From Asterias amurensis (Eukaryota; Echinodermata; Asteroidea; Forcipulatida; Asteriidae), in assembly GCF_032118995.1 (NCBI RefSeq), contig NC_092663.1, forward strand, positions 3,410,001 through 3,474,000: a stretch of 64,000 bases of DNA, in the 5' to 3' direction. The notes under the pieces are model-generated. The model ran no database searches. It saw only the letters and a list, made by a program, of their open reading frames with translations, and was not told the origin of the DNA. The position numbers and the translations under genes were made by a program. Shown here one piece after another: positions 12,545-26,000 of the stretch. Every line of letters begins with the position of its first letter. The stretch's first letter is position 1.

Positions 12545-12917
12545 AAAAGCCAATGGACACTTTCGGAACAGAACAAATAAATAAAAGTTCACAGATATAT
12601 ATTACAAATAACTTACAGGGTGTACAGAAGGCAATGGTGAAAGACTTGTCTTTGAAATATTATTCCATGAAATGCTTTACTTTTTGAGAAAACATTAAAA
12701 CAATATCGATTCTCGATATCGAGAATTACGGATTTATTTTAAACACATGTCATGACACGGCGAAACGTGCAGAAACAAGGGTGGGTTTTCCCATTACTTT
12801 CTCCCGACTCCGATCACCGATTGATCCTAAATTTTCACAGGTTTGTTATTTAAGTTGTGATGCATGAAGTGTGGGCCTTAGATAATACTATTTCCCGAAA
12901 GTGTCCAATGGCTTTAA
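12545..12917 (+). mobile_element. Family E MITE (TTAA-flanked relative of family A)
   Basis: Terminal motifs are aaaagccaatggacactttc and gaaagtgtccaatggcttt. The interior has gacacggcgaaacgtgc and the block cctaaattttcacaggtttg that is also found in family A. Confidence 0.8.
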
Positions 12918-13609
12918 TATAGCTTGAAACAAACAAGTGCCAACAACAGACTTGGGATTGGGCTCCAGTGAAAACATTGCTCCTTGCATGGCATGGACTA
13001 AACCGAGTGAACAATGGACGGATGAAGGAAAATAACAAAAATTCCCTCAATGATTAAACTAGGCTAGGCCTACTTCTATAAAGATTATTCATTTCTTGAT
13101 GATGGATAGTTATAAGTTTATTTACCTTTCGTATTCTGTGACTTTGTTTTCTAAATTAAGAAATAGAGTTTAAAATTGCGGAACAGTAAAAAAATAGTGT
13201 ATGGATGGTTTTTACAATCGCCGGTCAAAATAATAATAATCACTGTACTTGTACTTCCTCTGTTCATGGAGGAATAGAATCATGGAAGAATGGAGGTCCG
13301 AACTCCATGCTACTTTGTAGTTTAACGCATGAGTGACCAGGCCACTTGATTGTATAGTAAACACATGACAATAACCATGATACAGGAAACATCCATACAA
13401 TTCACAACCAGCACGCAGTGAGCACAACAAAAATCATTTCCTTCAACTCTGCTCACCAAACAACCACAGTTAATCACACCAAACACACTTCACAAATCAT
13501 TTAAACCCAGCAGACGATATTCAACTTATATGATACATAAGATACACATAAATTAATTCGTTAATTAATAGATAAAGTTATTTTTTCGTCAATTTAGAAA
13601 AATCTTACC

Positions 13610-13700
13610 TTGCGTTTTGACCACAACAAACTGACAGCAGCTGCGCTTTTGTGTAGACTGGTTTCAGTCAGATTGGCATCACGCAGACATTATGTCGGGC
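13610..13700 (-). promoter_or_regulatory. Probable ZMYND11 5' untranslated exon and promoter region
   Basis: On the minus strand a strong donor (acgcaag, then gtaagatt) ends at 13609-13610. It sits upstream of the acceptor at 8107 that precedes the ATG exon. The exon would be non-coding and about 5.5 kb upstream of the start codon. Its 5' limit is not visible, no TATA box was seen, and the right border given here is arbitrary. Confidence 0.4.
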
Positions 13701-13709
13701 TGGATGAGT

Positions 13710-15790
13710 CGGGAGTCAGACTAATGACATTGTGCACAGGAAAAGCATAGACCAAGGGGTAGACTTGTACACAAGTCGATAATGGTCTGTCGCGGTGGTC
13801 GAGTCTTGGTGGATTCAGGTTTTCGCGATCGAGTTACTGTTCTCGCATGATCATTTTCTCCCTCCATGCTACAACTACCATCAGAATGCACAGCATGCAA
13901 GAGAGCAGTAGTCTCCCGGCAGCCGGCAGTCTCGTGAGAATATCGCCAGTGTCGTGGAGAGAGTCGGAACGCCATCACTACGACAGACGTTTAGCGACTT
14001 GTCCAAGAGTCTAACCACGAGGTCGCTTTTTGTGTTCATGATTCAACACTCTGCTGTACAAACAAATGGACACAGTAGTAGTACAGACAGACGATTCGTG
14101 ACGACTCCAGTGACCTACTTTTGCTGCCCGCCCTCAGTCGGCCAGATAAAACTAGCTGGGCCCAATTTCATAAAGCACAAAGAAATGCTCAGAAAACACT
14201 GGCTTTGAAGAAATTAATATATTTTTAGCATAGAGCCATCTAGAAGACTAAGTAGTAAGATGGCCACATACAGATGAACATGGGGTGGGGAATGCAGTGA
14301 TTGAAAAGTAATTCAGAAATACTTAAGACAGATTACATTCTGATTGGTCGAGAGGGCATCACGAGGGATTGTTTGAACAGATGATATAACACCAGTAAAA
14401 AGTGTTATGACATGGGCGTGACACGCGAGCTTGCACCTATGCTAATAAGACAGTTTCTTCATTCATGTTGGTCGAGAGCAACGGCTGAAACAGTTGTGCA
14501 ACATCACGCGATACGCGCGGTGCCCACAGCATTCCCTTATAAGGAGTTGTTTACGTGAGAGCGGCGGAGGGCTTTACCATTTCATAGCTGGAGGGGTGTT
14601 GTGTTGAAAGAAATCATTGAATAATTATAATTTTTGCATTTATTTTACTTTTTGACCAAAAGTGTTGATGATTTTTGATCGAAAAGGTATTTATGAATGG
14701 GAATCAAAGTGTGTTGAATCGGTTTTCAACTAGTGGTTTAAACCCGCCTAGGCCTGGTTCCTGATAATTTACCTTGACTTCGTCTCGATAAAATTATCAA
14801 GAACCAGGCCTCGGCGGGTTTAAACCACTAGTTGAAAACCTCTTCACCACACATTGAATCCCTTATTAACAAGTCTTCGGACAAAAGTAACGGCTGAATT
14901 GTTGGAGGCATTTCTTGTGGATTTCTTTAGATTATTGTTCCTCTTTACAAGTAAAATATTAGACTTGTGGACAAGCCGTTTATGGTCCCACGCGGTGAGA
15001 TAGTCGAGTTGTGGCGGTGCTCTCGCAAGATCTCGCAAGATCACTGCTCTCGCGCGAACTGCTGATTGCCCGACTAAGTCTAGTATAATATAGTCATTTG
15101 TATAGTAAAGAAAATAAAACGTAAAAACACTAACACAAAAATTAAACATATTCTTCAAAGCACTGGTCCTGTTTTTGCCGAATCACATTTATTATCCCGC
15201 TTAAAATATTTTTTTTTTTACATAAGAAAAATCAAATACAGAAATAAAAATGTAAATATAAACTTCATTTGGGTTTTCAGAAGTTGTTTTATATATGGTG
15301 TGTCGAAGAGGTTTAGTGTACCACATACTAAGTTAACTGGTAGGCATACCATGGCACTAGTGTAATTGCCAAATACCAGTATTCTCACTTAGTGTGTCTC
15401 ATAATATAAAAAACAAACCTGTGAACATTTTGGCTCAATTGGTCATCAAAGTCAGAGATAATAAAGAAAGAAAAAAACCTTGCTGCATGGAATTTACTGC
15501 TTTCAGTTTTGGGTGAAAATTACCTCTTTCTCTAACACTACGTTAATCAAATGGAGTCGTTTCTGACAATTTTTTATAATACCAACAGCTCCCTAATTGC
15601 TCTTAAAGGAACGTTACAGAATTGGTAAGAAACAAATATCGTAAAGATCACAGATTTACAAAAAAAACTTACATGGTCTAATGATGATGATAGTAGAAAA
15701 CATCCCTTGAAATATTTATGTCTGAAATGTCATATTTGATGAGAAGTAAATAATCTAACTTCGCGTTTGGAGTTTATCGCTCAGTGAGCC
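13710..15790. other. Spacer between ZMYND11 and SNAPC1
   Basis: No gene is supported. It holds CpG-bearing sequence near the ZMYND11 5' end, two related blocks (13765-13850 and 14960-15060, sharing a cttgt(a/g)cacaag-like start and gcggtg...gtcgag), the hairpin at 14717-14841, and a diverged family A remnant at about 15360-15600. ORFs of 84-104 codons here show no recognisable domain. Confidence 0.5.
14717..14841. repeat. Perfect hairpin, about 50-bp arms
   Basis: Arms start gttttcaactagtggtttaa and end with its exact complement, with one small bulge (cctaggcc vs cctcggc) and a loop ttgacttcgtctcg. MITE-like. It is in the spacer between ZMYND11 and SNAPC1. Confidence 0.82.
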
Positions 15791-15791
15791 T

Positions 15792-15797
15792 TTTATT
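15792..15797 (-). terminator. Probable SNAPC1 polyadenylation signal
   Basis: AATAAA on the minus strand, about 75 bases past the SNAPC1 stop codon. The position is typical for a short 3' UTR. Confidence 0.5.
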
Positions 15798-15871
15798 AAT
15801 TTTTATTTTGGCATTGATGCAATGCAAACTTTGTATTTGGTTTTTCACTGTTCTTTCACAAAGTCTCCCAA

Positions 15872-17038
15872 TTATCTCCTCTTAGCGCCCCTTGTTCTGG
15901 CTCCTGTTTTACCTCCACGAGTCTTTACGTTTGTCCTACGCCCTCGCGCTGCAACATCAGAAACCTCTAAACCAGTTGAACTTTCACTCCCTCTTGCGTT
16001 ATTTTCATCAGAGGTTTTTTGCTTCTTTTTTGTGGTGTCTTTGGGAGATCTGTTACTCCCTACTACTAAAGTTTCTTTTCTTGGCCTGCCTTGTTTTGAT
16101 TTTTCTTGGTTATCATCTTTAGTTTTTGTGGGGGTGATTTCTGGGGATGACAGTCTGGTTTGACGCTGGCTTGTTTGTCCTTGTTTCGTTCTGTCTTTCT
16201 TAATGTCTTTAGTTTCTGTGGGAGTGATTTCAAGGGATGAGTTCCTGGTTTGACGCTGGCTTGGTTTTCCTTGCTTTGATGTTTCTTTCTTATCGGCCAT
16301 GGTTTTTGTGGGAGTGGTTTCTGGGGATGGGTTTCTGGTTTGTCGCCGACTTGGCCTTTCTCGTTTTGACTCCTTGGTCTTGCTCTCAGACTCTTCAACC
16401 TTGTACTTTTCACACACCTTCCGCTTCCTTTGAGCTGCTGCTTTTGTAGTTTTCTTAGGACTCACTGATGCAGAGTCCTTTCTTGACCTGCCACGTCTAA
16501 GGTTTGAAACCTCGCGAGGTTCGGAGCTGTTAGAGTTCTTAGTGCTAGCCTTCTTTGGGGTTGGTGACAATGACGGTTCCTTTCTGGTTGCAGTTGCCTC
16601 AGTATCATCATTATCAGAGTTTACGAAATCAGAGTCCTCGTGCTGAGCTGCAATTTCTTGTTCTGGTTGGTCTAGCATCTCTTTTGAGGTACTTGGTAAA
16701 TAAAACAAATCTCCTTCCATAGCTTCCTCAGTCACCTCCAAGTGAGTCGTCTGCTCAGATGGCATTTCTTCTTCCGTCGGAGCGGAGTAACCTGGCTTCT
16801 TTTCCCACACAGAGGGCGCTTTCACTACTTTAGGTGTGGCTTTGCGTTTCTTACTGCTGCTTGGAGTCCATAAGCTGTCTGCTGAATCTTCAGAGAGCTC
16901 AATGGCAGTGTCCTTTACTGCGTATTTACGCAGGCCAACACCCTTTTTAGCATGGCTCTTGTTGGACTTTGATTTGGTAGGAGTCTCCGAAGGGTGTGAT
17001 TTAGCAGCCTGTTGGCGATGTCGTCTTGATTTAGATGC
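15872..17038 (-). other. SNAPC1: SNAPC1 last exon: long basic, acidic and repeat-bearing tail
   Basis: 388 codons. It begins ASKSRRHRQQ, the motif that in human SNAPC1 lies in the C-terminal half. An acidic stretch follows (EEEMPSEQ ... DSDFVNSDNDD), then SP/TP- and K/R-rich sequence, three 30-aa repeats, GRPRK (AT-hook-like), and a final R/G-rich end (ARGRR...TRGGKTGARTRGAKRR). It is probably disordered and DNA- or chromatin-contacting; that is inference. Confidence 0.85.
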
Positions 17039-20000
17039 CTGTGTAAAAGGAAAAATTAAATAAAAACTATCAGCATTCTCCAGTTACCCTTTCAACTGTG
17101 ACTTATACAATATATAAAATGGCCGAAATTTGTCCACAAAAACTGTAGGGGCGTAAACAAATCAGATGTATATGTAGCCCTAAATGTAAGTTATTGTACT
17201 GGACACCATTGGTAATTACTCAAAATTAACTTTTAGCATAAAAACTTACTGGGTAACGAGCAATGGAGAGCTGTTGATAGTATAAAACATTGTGAGAAAC
17301 GGCTCCCTCTGAAGTAAGCTGGTCTTTGAGAAAAGAGTAATTTCTCACTAAAATGTTTGAATTGATTTCGAGACCTCAGCTAAGGTCTCGAATTCAAGCA
17401 TTTGAAGGCACACAACTTGTGCGACAAGTGTGTATTCTCTCGCAACCTCGACGACCACTTGGGTTAAAATTTTCACTGGTATGCTATTGTATGCATAGGA
17501 CGAGATACACCAAGTGATAAGACTGGTCTTTAAAGGCAGTGGACACTATTGGTAATTACTCAAAGTATTTATTAGCATAAAACCTTACTTGGTGATGAGT
17601 CATGGGGAGAGGCTGATGGTATAAAACATTGTGAGAAACGGCTCCCTCTGAAGTGCCATAGTTTTAGAGAAAGGCTTAATTTTCCACGAGTTTGATTTTG
17701 AGAACTCAGATTTAGAACTTGAGGTCTCGAAATCAACCATCTAAACGCACACAACTTCGTGTGACAAGGGTGTTTTTTCTTTCATTATTATCTCGCAAGT
17801 TCGATGACCGATTGAGCTCAAATTTTCACAGGTTTGTTATTTTATGCATGTGTTGAGATGCACTACCTGTGAAGGCTAGTCTTTGACAATTACCAATAGT
17901 GTCCACTGCCTTTAACATTTACCAAAGGTGTCCAGTGTCTTTAATGTTAACTGGTCTGTATGAAGTAAACCAGTTGTTTTAATAAATAACCTGTGCACAT
18001 GAAATAAATTTTCCCCAAAAAGGGTTTTAAGAGTAACTATTGTTCTGCTGGTCAGATGTCAGTTAAATCACCTTAGTACCAGTCAGAATTCACTCCAGTT
18101 AGTCTAGTGTGGAAAAGCATTCCTATTTAAAGGCAGTGGACACTATTGGTAATTACTCAAAATAGTTATTGGCATAAAACCTTTCTTGGTGACAAGTAAT
18201 GGGTAGAGGTTGATGGTATAAAACATTGTGAGAAACAGCTCCCTCTGAAGTGCCATAGTTTTCGAGAAAGAAGTAATTTTCCACGAATTTGATTTCGAGA
18301 CCTCAAGTTTAGAACTTGAGGTCTCGAAATCAACCATCTAAACGCACACAACTTCGTGTTGCAAGGGTTATTTTTCTTTCATTATTATCTCGCAACTTTG
18401 ATGACCGATTGAGCTCAAGTTTTCACAGATTTGTTATTTTATGCATATGTTGAGATGCACCAACTGTAAAGGCTAGTCTTTGACAATTACCAATAGTGTC
18501 CACTGCCTTTAACATGAATTATGAAGAGTTGAGTAAATCCATTCTACGCGCTAAAATAATTTTCATCTCAAAACTTCTCAAAAACTACAGCACCTCGGCA
18601 TATATTTTAAAGGAAGCTTTCTACAACCACTATGTATGGGTTTTATGTCGTACAAAAAGTACCCAAACCCTTTCAACTGACCTTTGCAACTGTGGTGTAC
18701 GAGCGTTGTTTAATCTGCAGTACTCTTGAGCCGTGGTCTTTCTCATCAGAATCGCTGCTTTCTGTCGTCTGAGAACTTTCTTTACTTGCCTCAAGGGAAG
18801 CTTCAAGCTTTGCAAATCTAGAAAGAAGAAAACGATGGAAATTGTAACAAAAATGTGAGTTTCTCTTCTTTGTTAAAATTTACTGTTCCAGTCTCTCGAT
18901 TATGGTAATTCACAAATGACAATTAAAGGCAGTGGATACTATTGGTAAATGGGTCTGTCCACACTAATGGGACCATTTGATGTGACTTTTTTTTATAAAT
19001 GGGTGACAAAAATAAACAAGAAGAGTTTTGTCAAGCTTGTTTCCCATGCACATTCCAAATCACTTCAAGGTTTTTGTTTGCAAAGAGCAAGACACATTTA
19101 TCTGTATTTTAGCAATAACTGGGGATCATCTTCAAGATGATTATGTTTGTAACAGGGGAATGTTGGACAGACATTTCGTACATAAATGGTGAGAAAGGCA
19201 TAATAATATAAACAGATTGCCAAAAATGTTGTCCCCTACAATGCTGTCCCTGCAAAGAATGTTTCCAGGCAAAACCAAGACATCTGCGTGAGTACTCAAG
19301 AAACTACAGAGAATTATCTTGAAGATATTAGGTTTGTAACATGGACAGACATTTGTCACAATATGTCTGTCCATGTTAAAAACAAACATTCATACAAGCT
19401 GAAAAACCTCAAGGTACTCTTGGTTTTTACAGATAACCATAAAAATAGGGGCAATGGGTCTAACTTAATTAACCTTTGAGTAAATCAATTAATTAATTAT
19501 TTGTGTCGTCCATTTCTAGTCAATTCCAATACAAAATGTCTGTCCTCGTTACAAACAATGTGTCTTAAAGAAAACTGCGTAACTTCTTAAATAATAAGAC
19601 ATTTGTTATACTGTTTGGTAAGCACACTCACTATCAGCAGAGAATTGTACAAAACAAAATACAGGGGAAAATGTTGTATTTTGTGTACCCTCCCAGTCAC
19701 AGTCCAAAAAGTTATCTTTTGGAACCAAAAAGACCCATTAGTGTGGACAGACCCAAATACTCAAAATAATTGTTAGCATAATACCTTACTTGGTCACAAG
19801 TAATGGGGAGAGGTTGATAGTATCAAACATTGTGAGAAAGGGCTCCCTCTGAAGTGTTGAGTTTCCAAAAAAGAAGTAATTTTCCACGAATTTGATTTCG
19901 AGACATCATAATTAAGTTTTGAGGTCTCGAAATCAAGCATCTGAAAGCACACAACATTGTGTGACAAGGGTTTTTTCCTTCATAGTTATCTCGCAACTTT

Positions 20001-23000
20001 GAACGACCAATTGAGCTCAAATTTTCACAAGTTTTTTTTTTATGCATATTGTGAGATACACCAAGTGAGAAGACTGGTCATTGACAATTACCAATAGATT
20101 CCAGTGTCTTTAACCATAATTGCTTCGTAATAAGTTGGGAATGTACTGCATTCTGCTCTACCAGTCAAGCTCCTTGTGGATGATACCAATGATTACATCC
20201 TTACGGATTGTGAAAGGAGTAACCCTGTTTCAGTCCCAGGAGAAAGTGGCTACTGAGTGGCGTTTGTAAACTAACCAAAACAACATTGAAACTTAGTTTG
20301 CAGTCACACTAAGTAACAAACTTCTAAATAAAATCTGTGAACAATGCCTCAATATTTTGATCAGTATGCTCTGATCGTCTCCAGGAAAGAACAGCCATTA
20401 ATTTTTTTAAATCTGATTAAACACAACAAAATGAAAGCTACATCACTTGAGTTTTACTTTGATAAATTTTATAACCTCCAAATATGTAACCTACATAATG
20501 TTTATTTATTTGTTTATTGATTGTTTATTGATTGAAAATGCAAGAATTATATTTGCATGTCTTTTTGGTTGTAAAGACTGCCAGATAATTTAGGTTTGAA
20601 AAAAAGAAAGACAAAATTTGGTCAAAATGAAAGACAGACTCTCATGCTTTTATCGACAATAGTGAACACTATATTTACCCTCACATTAAAATAAATCAGA
20701 TAAAGTGGAGATAAAAATTCTGGGTCAACAGAGTAATTCTTTTTTGAGATCTCTTTGAGCTTACCTCTTGACGATAAATTCGGTGATGGACTCTTTCACT
20801 AACATCAACGATGTGTTGTCATGGAGACCAAGGTCATGCTTTTTTTTCTGGTATTGTTTGTGTAAATCATGGTTCACCTGGGAAGAAAAATCAATAGAGA
20901 GCCAGAGGGGGAGAGAGAGAGGGAGAGAGAAATCAATCGACATTGTTTACAAAAATGGAAACTAAGAATATGAAATGCGGAATTCCATTGTGGTTTTGTA
21001 GAATATCAAAATTAAACACAAACTCAACAATATTGCTGCAAATAAAGGAATGGCATAAAAATAAATAATAAGAATTTCAAAACCATGGATTAATTCCACA
21101 GAAAATGGCCACCAAGAAGTTAGACTTGATGACAAGGCTGCCTATTTGTCTGCCGTTCATGCAACAGTCACAGTGCGATTATACACATGCAACGGTTGTA
21201 GGTAGCGCGCGGCAGCTTGCGTGCAGTAATAATTCAACCAAATATCTCAAGGTTCTTAATTTGGGCCAGAGTTCAGAAACCTTTAGCACTGACTGCAGTA
21301 GGAGCCGATCTTAAAGGTCTCATACTGGTAGTGGAAGATTTTAAAGGCAGTGGACACTTTTGGTAATTGTCAAAGACCAGTCTTCTCACTTAGTGTATAT
21401 CAACATACGCATAAAATAACAAACCTGTGAAAGTTTGAGCTTGATTGGTCGTCAGAGTTGCGAGATAACTATGAAAGAAAAAAACACCCTTGTCACACGA
21501 AGTTGTGTGCTTTTAGATGCTTGATTTCGAGACCTCAAATTCTAAACTTGAGGTCACAAAATAAAATTTTGGGAAAATTACTCCTTTCTTAAAAACTACA
21601 TCACTTCAGAGGGAGCCGTTTCTCACAATGTTTTATACTATCAACCTCTACCCATTACTCGTTACCAAGTATGGTTTTATGCTGATAATCATTTTGGGTA
21701 ATTACCAATAGTGTCCACTGCCTTTAAGTAGAGTTGAGTTGTCATTGTCAACCGCCCCTTCTTTTGAGAACCAACACACTGTACTCAAAGGAGATTTACA
21801 CATGGTGTTACCACAAACCTCACCTAACAATACTTCCAACATGCAAAGTTTAAAATCCTACTTTATAAGTAGTATGCTATCATTTTTTTATATATTTCTG
21901 TTAATGAAACCAAGATTGCCGCAAACTTAATCACTGTACGTGTAGCTCACAAGCCTAAGGAAACCTGTAAACAAGTGCATGCTGTATGTGAACCAGAAAC
22001 ACTGGGGTTAAAGGCCCGGTCACACAGGCCCCGATAACGAGAACGAAAATGAGAACGATAAAAATGCACGCTCTCAATTGGTTGAATAAGCGTGGGTGTA
22101 TTCTGCGTGGAGCAATTCAACCAATCGAGGGGGTGCATTTTTATCGTTCTCGTTTTCGTTCTCGTTATCGGGGCCTGTGTGACCGGGCCTTTACTCCCTA
22201 CTTTTCCATGATAAAGGACATAGCTACTGTAGAGCTGTTTAAGACCAGTTGGCTAACATGCAAACAGCCCTCATAGTCATAGCCAATCATGTAAGTCTTA
22301 TGAATGGCACAAATCAAGAAATTGTGATTAAGTAACTAAGCGGCAATACTTTTTCTAGTAAGCTGTTGGTTTGGTAGGATTCCTGCAGTTTAAACCATTG
22401 GACCATGGTAACCAATGGATTTTTATTCTGGTCTCATAAACAAAATTCTGGTCAAGTACATGTATAAACACAGTATAAAAGCCATCCAAATCAGGTAAAA
22501 CCATATGGCTGAAATCTCAACTTGCCTTTTCCCTACAAAATAGAAAAACATTTGTCGGCCAAAACACATCAAAACAACTCCTGCTGTAATGAATCAATTT
22601 TACACTTATCATGAACCATTGTCCTTTTAAAATAGGTATACCCCCCCCCATACACCTGTAGGATATGGACATTATAATACAATGGTAACCCCTTCATAAC
22701 AAGGGGACCACAGGTGGCAATCAATTATGAGACCTTTTTAAAGGCAGGGTATAACGTACTTAATGTAATTGTCGAAGTCCAGCATATATGCATAAAATAA
22801 CAAACATGTAGAAATGTTGGCTCTATTGATCATCAAGAAAAAACACCCTTGTTGCATAATTTGCGTACTTTCATACAACCCTTTTCAGGAAAACAAATTT
22901 TTGATGAAAATTAACTAATTTCTTTAAAGCTACATTTCTTCAAGCGGTTGTTCTTAACAATGTTTTATAACAGCAATCATCTCCAGACTTTTTTTATGGT

Positions 23001-26000
23001 CTTTTATTTTTGGAGTAGTTACCAAAGGTGCACACCCCGCCTTTAAAGCCATTATACACTTTCATAACAGAAAAAAAAATTAAAGTTCACAGATAAATTA
23101 CAAATAACTTATAGGGTTTACAGAAGGTAATGGTGAACTAGACTTCTCTTGAAATATTATTCCATGAAATGCTTTACTTTTTGAGAAAACATTAAAACAA
23201 TTGTAAATTCTTGATAGCGAGAAGTACAGATTTATTTTAAACACCTGTCATGACACGGCGAAACGTGCGGAAACAGTGGTGGGTTTTCCCGTTATTTTCT
23301 CCCGACTCCGATGACCGATTGAGCCTAAATTTTCACAGGTTTGTTATTTTATATAAGTTGTGATACACGAAGTGTGGGCCTTTGGACAATACTGCTTACA
23401 GAAAGTGTCCAATGGTAAAGCATAATTGGTTACAAATTGTACCCAATTAATTCTTGGAAAGCTTCTCCTTCAAGGATTCAGACTATAGGGAATTGTAAAG
23501 GAACAAAACTGCAATCGTTGCATTATTTTTATTGTATTGCGGCTTACCTATTTAATGTTTACTGTGCTGGTATTCTCAAGATTTATATGAAAGCTGACAC
23601 ACATGGGCTATACAGTCTTCTATTGACCCATTTCACCTGACTAAGAATAATCTTGGATGAGCTGTAAACCCACCCGCCGTATACCCTGTGCATGGTGTGT
23701 GCGATCACACCGAATGACCCACCCGTATACACACTGTCACATCGCACGAATACTGTTCACACAAGTCATCGCACTCGTACACCACTAACCGCATGCGGAG
23801 GCCGTCAGGCCGACAGCCTTGTCGGGTCTGTATCTTCCTGTTTTAATGTGTTGTATTGAAAAAATTCCAATAGTGGACGAAATTGGGGGGGCTCTAGGAT
23901 ATGCTAGTATGCAGCTCATGAATATGTATGTCGTTCGTCAGACCTATCAGACAATACAGGATGTAAGGCAAATGAATTATTCATTTTGACGTCCAATCAC
24001 ACACGCCTATCATGCTCGCTGAGCGTCCGTGGTGGTGGTGTGTGATGATGTAGACATGTCTCATCTTTCGCGGGCATTATGGTAATGAGCTGACCGTGGG
24101 AACTCTTCGCTTGTTATAGTAATGAGGTCAGTGGCTTCAACACAGACCCTACAAGGCTGTCGGCCTGACGGCCTCCGCATGGGGATAGTGTACGGGGGCA
24201 CCGTGTCGTGTGATGTTACGCACAGTGAATACGGGTGGGTTTTACGCACAGTGAATACGGGTCGGCTTTTATACAGCGGCGGTCTTTTTTCGGAGTGAAT
24301 AATTCGACTGCCTTGAGCAAGGCTATTCAGTGAAGTGCGCATTTTAGGCGATGCGGCGTTTACACGTAAGCCTATTGACCACCAACATGGTGAGCGTGGC
24401 ATCAGCCGCCACGTGTGACGCGTGTCTTAGGGGTCAATAGTGCACTTTTCCCAATTAGGTACTCAAGGCGCTTGAACATACAGAAACACTTATTTTTGTT
24501 TTTTTACCCATGTGTGTTAGCACTGTATACTCAATAATTTCCCCGAGTCCAGTGAAAAAAAAAACACAGGCTTATTACTCTGGTGGGATTTGAACTTACG
24601 ACCTCATAGTTCTAGATCAGTGTCTTACCAACTAGACTACCGAGGTTGCCTGGAAGCTAGAGGCAGTTCGAATCCTATGTTTTGGCAGCGGGTACCGCAA
24701 CGATATAAGAGATGTTGAACTTGCATCGGGGATAAAGAATATTAATTTATGGTTTTAACCTATACACCGATGTGTGTAAGCACTGTATACTCAGTACATT
24801 CCCAAGTGCTGTGAAAAAATATCACAGGCATGTTACTCGGGTGGGATTCAAACAGATACATGTTATTGGTGACTTTTCGTCAAGATTGAGGGGGGGGGGG
24901 GGTCATCACTTGTACATGTACCTACGCCCTGCCGGCGGAAATGTTTATCGTGGTGGGTATCTAGGCTATGTAACAGCCCTTTATTTTTCTTTTCATGACC
25001 ACCAATTGACGTCCTTCTTGGAAAGTCCCTCGACTCTAATTTTAAAAGTGCACCTCGAAGGCCAACAAGTGCGTAAGTTTCCCCAAAGTTCAATCAGAAA
25101 TCTTGGCAAAGGGCACAAGTTTTTTGTTGGACCTTAATGGGATAGTTGGTCCCCTGGTGAAGTTAAAGTTGTTTCACCAAAACGGCTGAAGATCTGCTAT
25201 GGTAAACTGGAATCTCCTAACGCTCATACATGCCTCCCGTTGAGCCAGATATTATGACAAACAATGGTTTTAGCCTATGGTTGGAATATTTGTTTTTCAG
25301 AGTTTGAGGTGTGTTGCCGTTTTGGGTTTTAACAAAAATTATTTAAAAAATATCTTTATAACATAATTCATACATAATAATAAGTAGGCATGCAGTATGA
25401 TGTTTGGTCCTTGGGAAAAAGTAGGCAGACTACAAGGGCTGACCAAGAATAAACTTCAATAAACCTCAATTTAAACAAAAAAAATCTTTTTTTTCAATGC
25501 CCCCCCCCAAAAAAAAAAAAAAAAAAAAAAAAGCCAAGTAGGAAGACTTTCATGTCTGACTGAATGATATGTTCCTGGGGTTGCCAAGTATTTTAACCCA
25601 TCTTTGGCAAATATTTATGTTAATATTTCTCCATTTCTCCAGCTGACTGGAAAAAGGAAAGTACACTCAACTTTAAGATAAACTAAACATAAAAAATAAA
25701 AAAGCTAGTAATAAGTACAAAATCAAGAAGGGTGTATTTTCAAATTATAAAGTATTGGAAAATACAGGAAAAAGTTTGCCAAGAAAATTTATAAGGGCCA
25801 ATGTTTGGAGGCCAGTCACATTACAGGGTTGTAAAAAAAGTTGTTTTGATCCTGGGCGATGTGTTTTATTACGGCGTGTTTTGATCAAATATATTATATG
25901 AGAGGACAAGACCTGACATGTGGCATTCCTGTGGCAATGGTTAAAGGCAATGGTTAAAGGCACTGAACAAGTTTGGTAATTGTCAAAGACCAGTATTCTC

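Larger units (their letters stand above)
8098..13609. other. Inferred ZMYND11 first intron: repeats, no exon seen
   Basis: No coding exon is supported here. The stretch holds a TTAA-family MITE (8362-8695), a tRNA-like SINE head (9210-9300), an old family A copy (about 9700-10050), a copy of an interspersed repeat (10040-10225), a hAT-like element (11019-11345), a tRNA-Asn-like SINE (11695-11800) and a family E MITE (12545-12917). Short ORFs here look like translated repeats. Confidence 0.6.

Noticed and set aside
15822..16163. 113-codon plus-strand ORF opposite the SNAPC1 last exon
   Set aside because: It is a mirror of the Thr/Lys-rich SNAPC1 coding repeats; composition (runs of L, F, S) is what the complement of that exon must give.
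24061..24402. 113-codon minus-strand ORF in the CpG-rich inverted repeat
   Set aside because: It runs through the inverted repeat arms, has no domain and no splice context.
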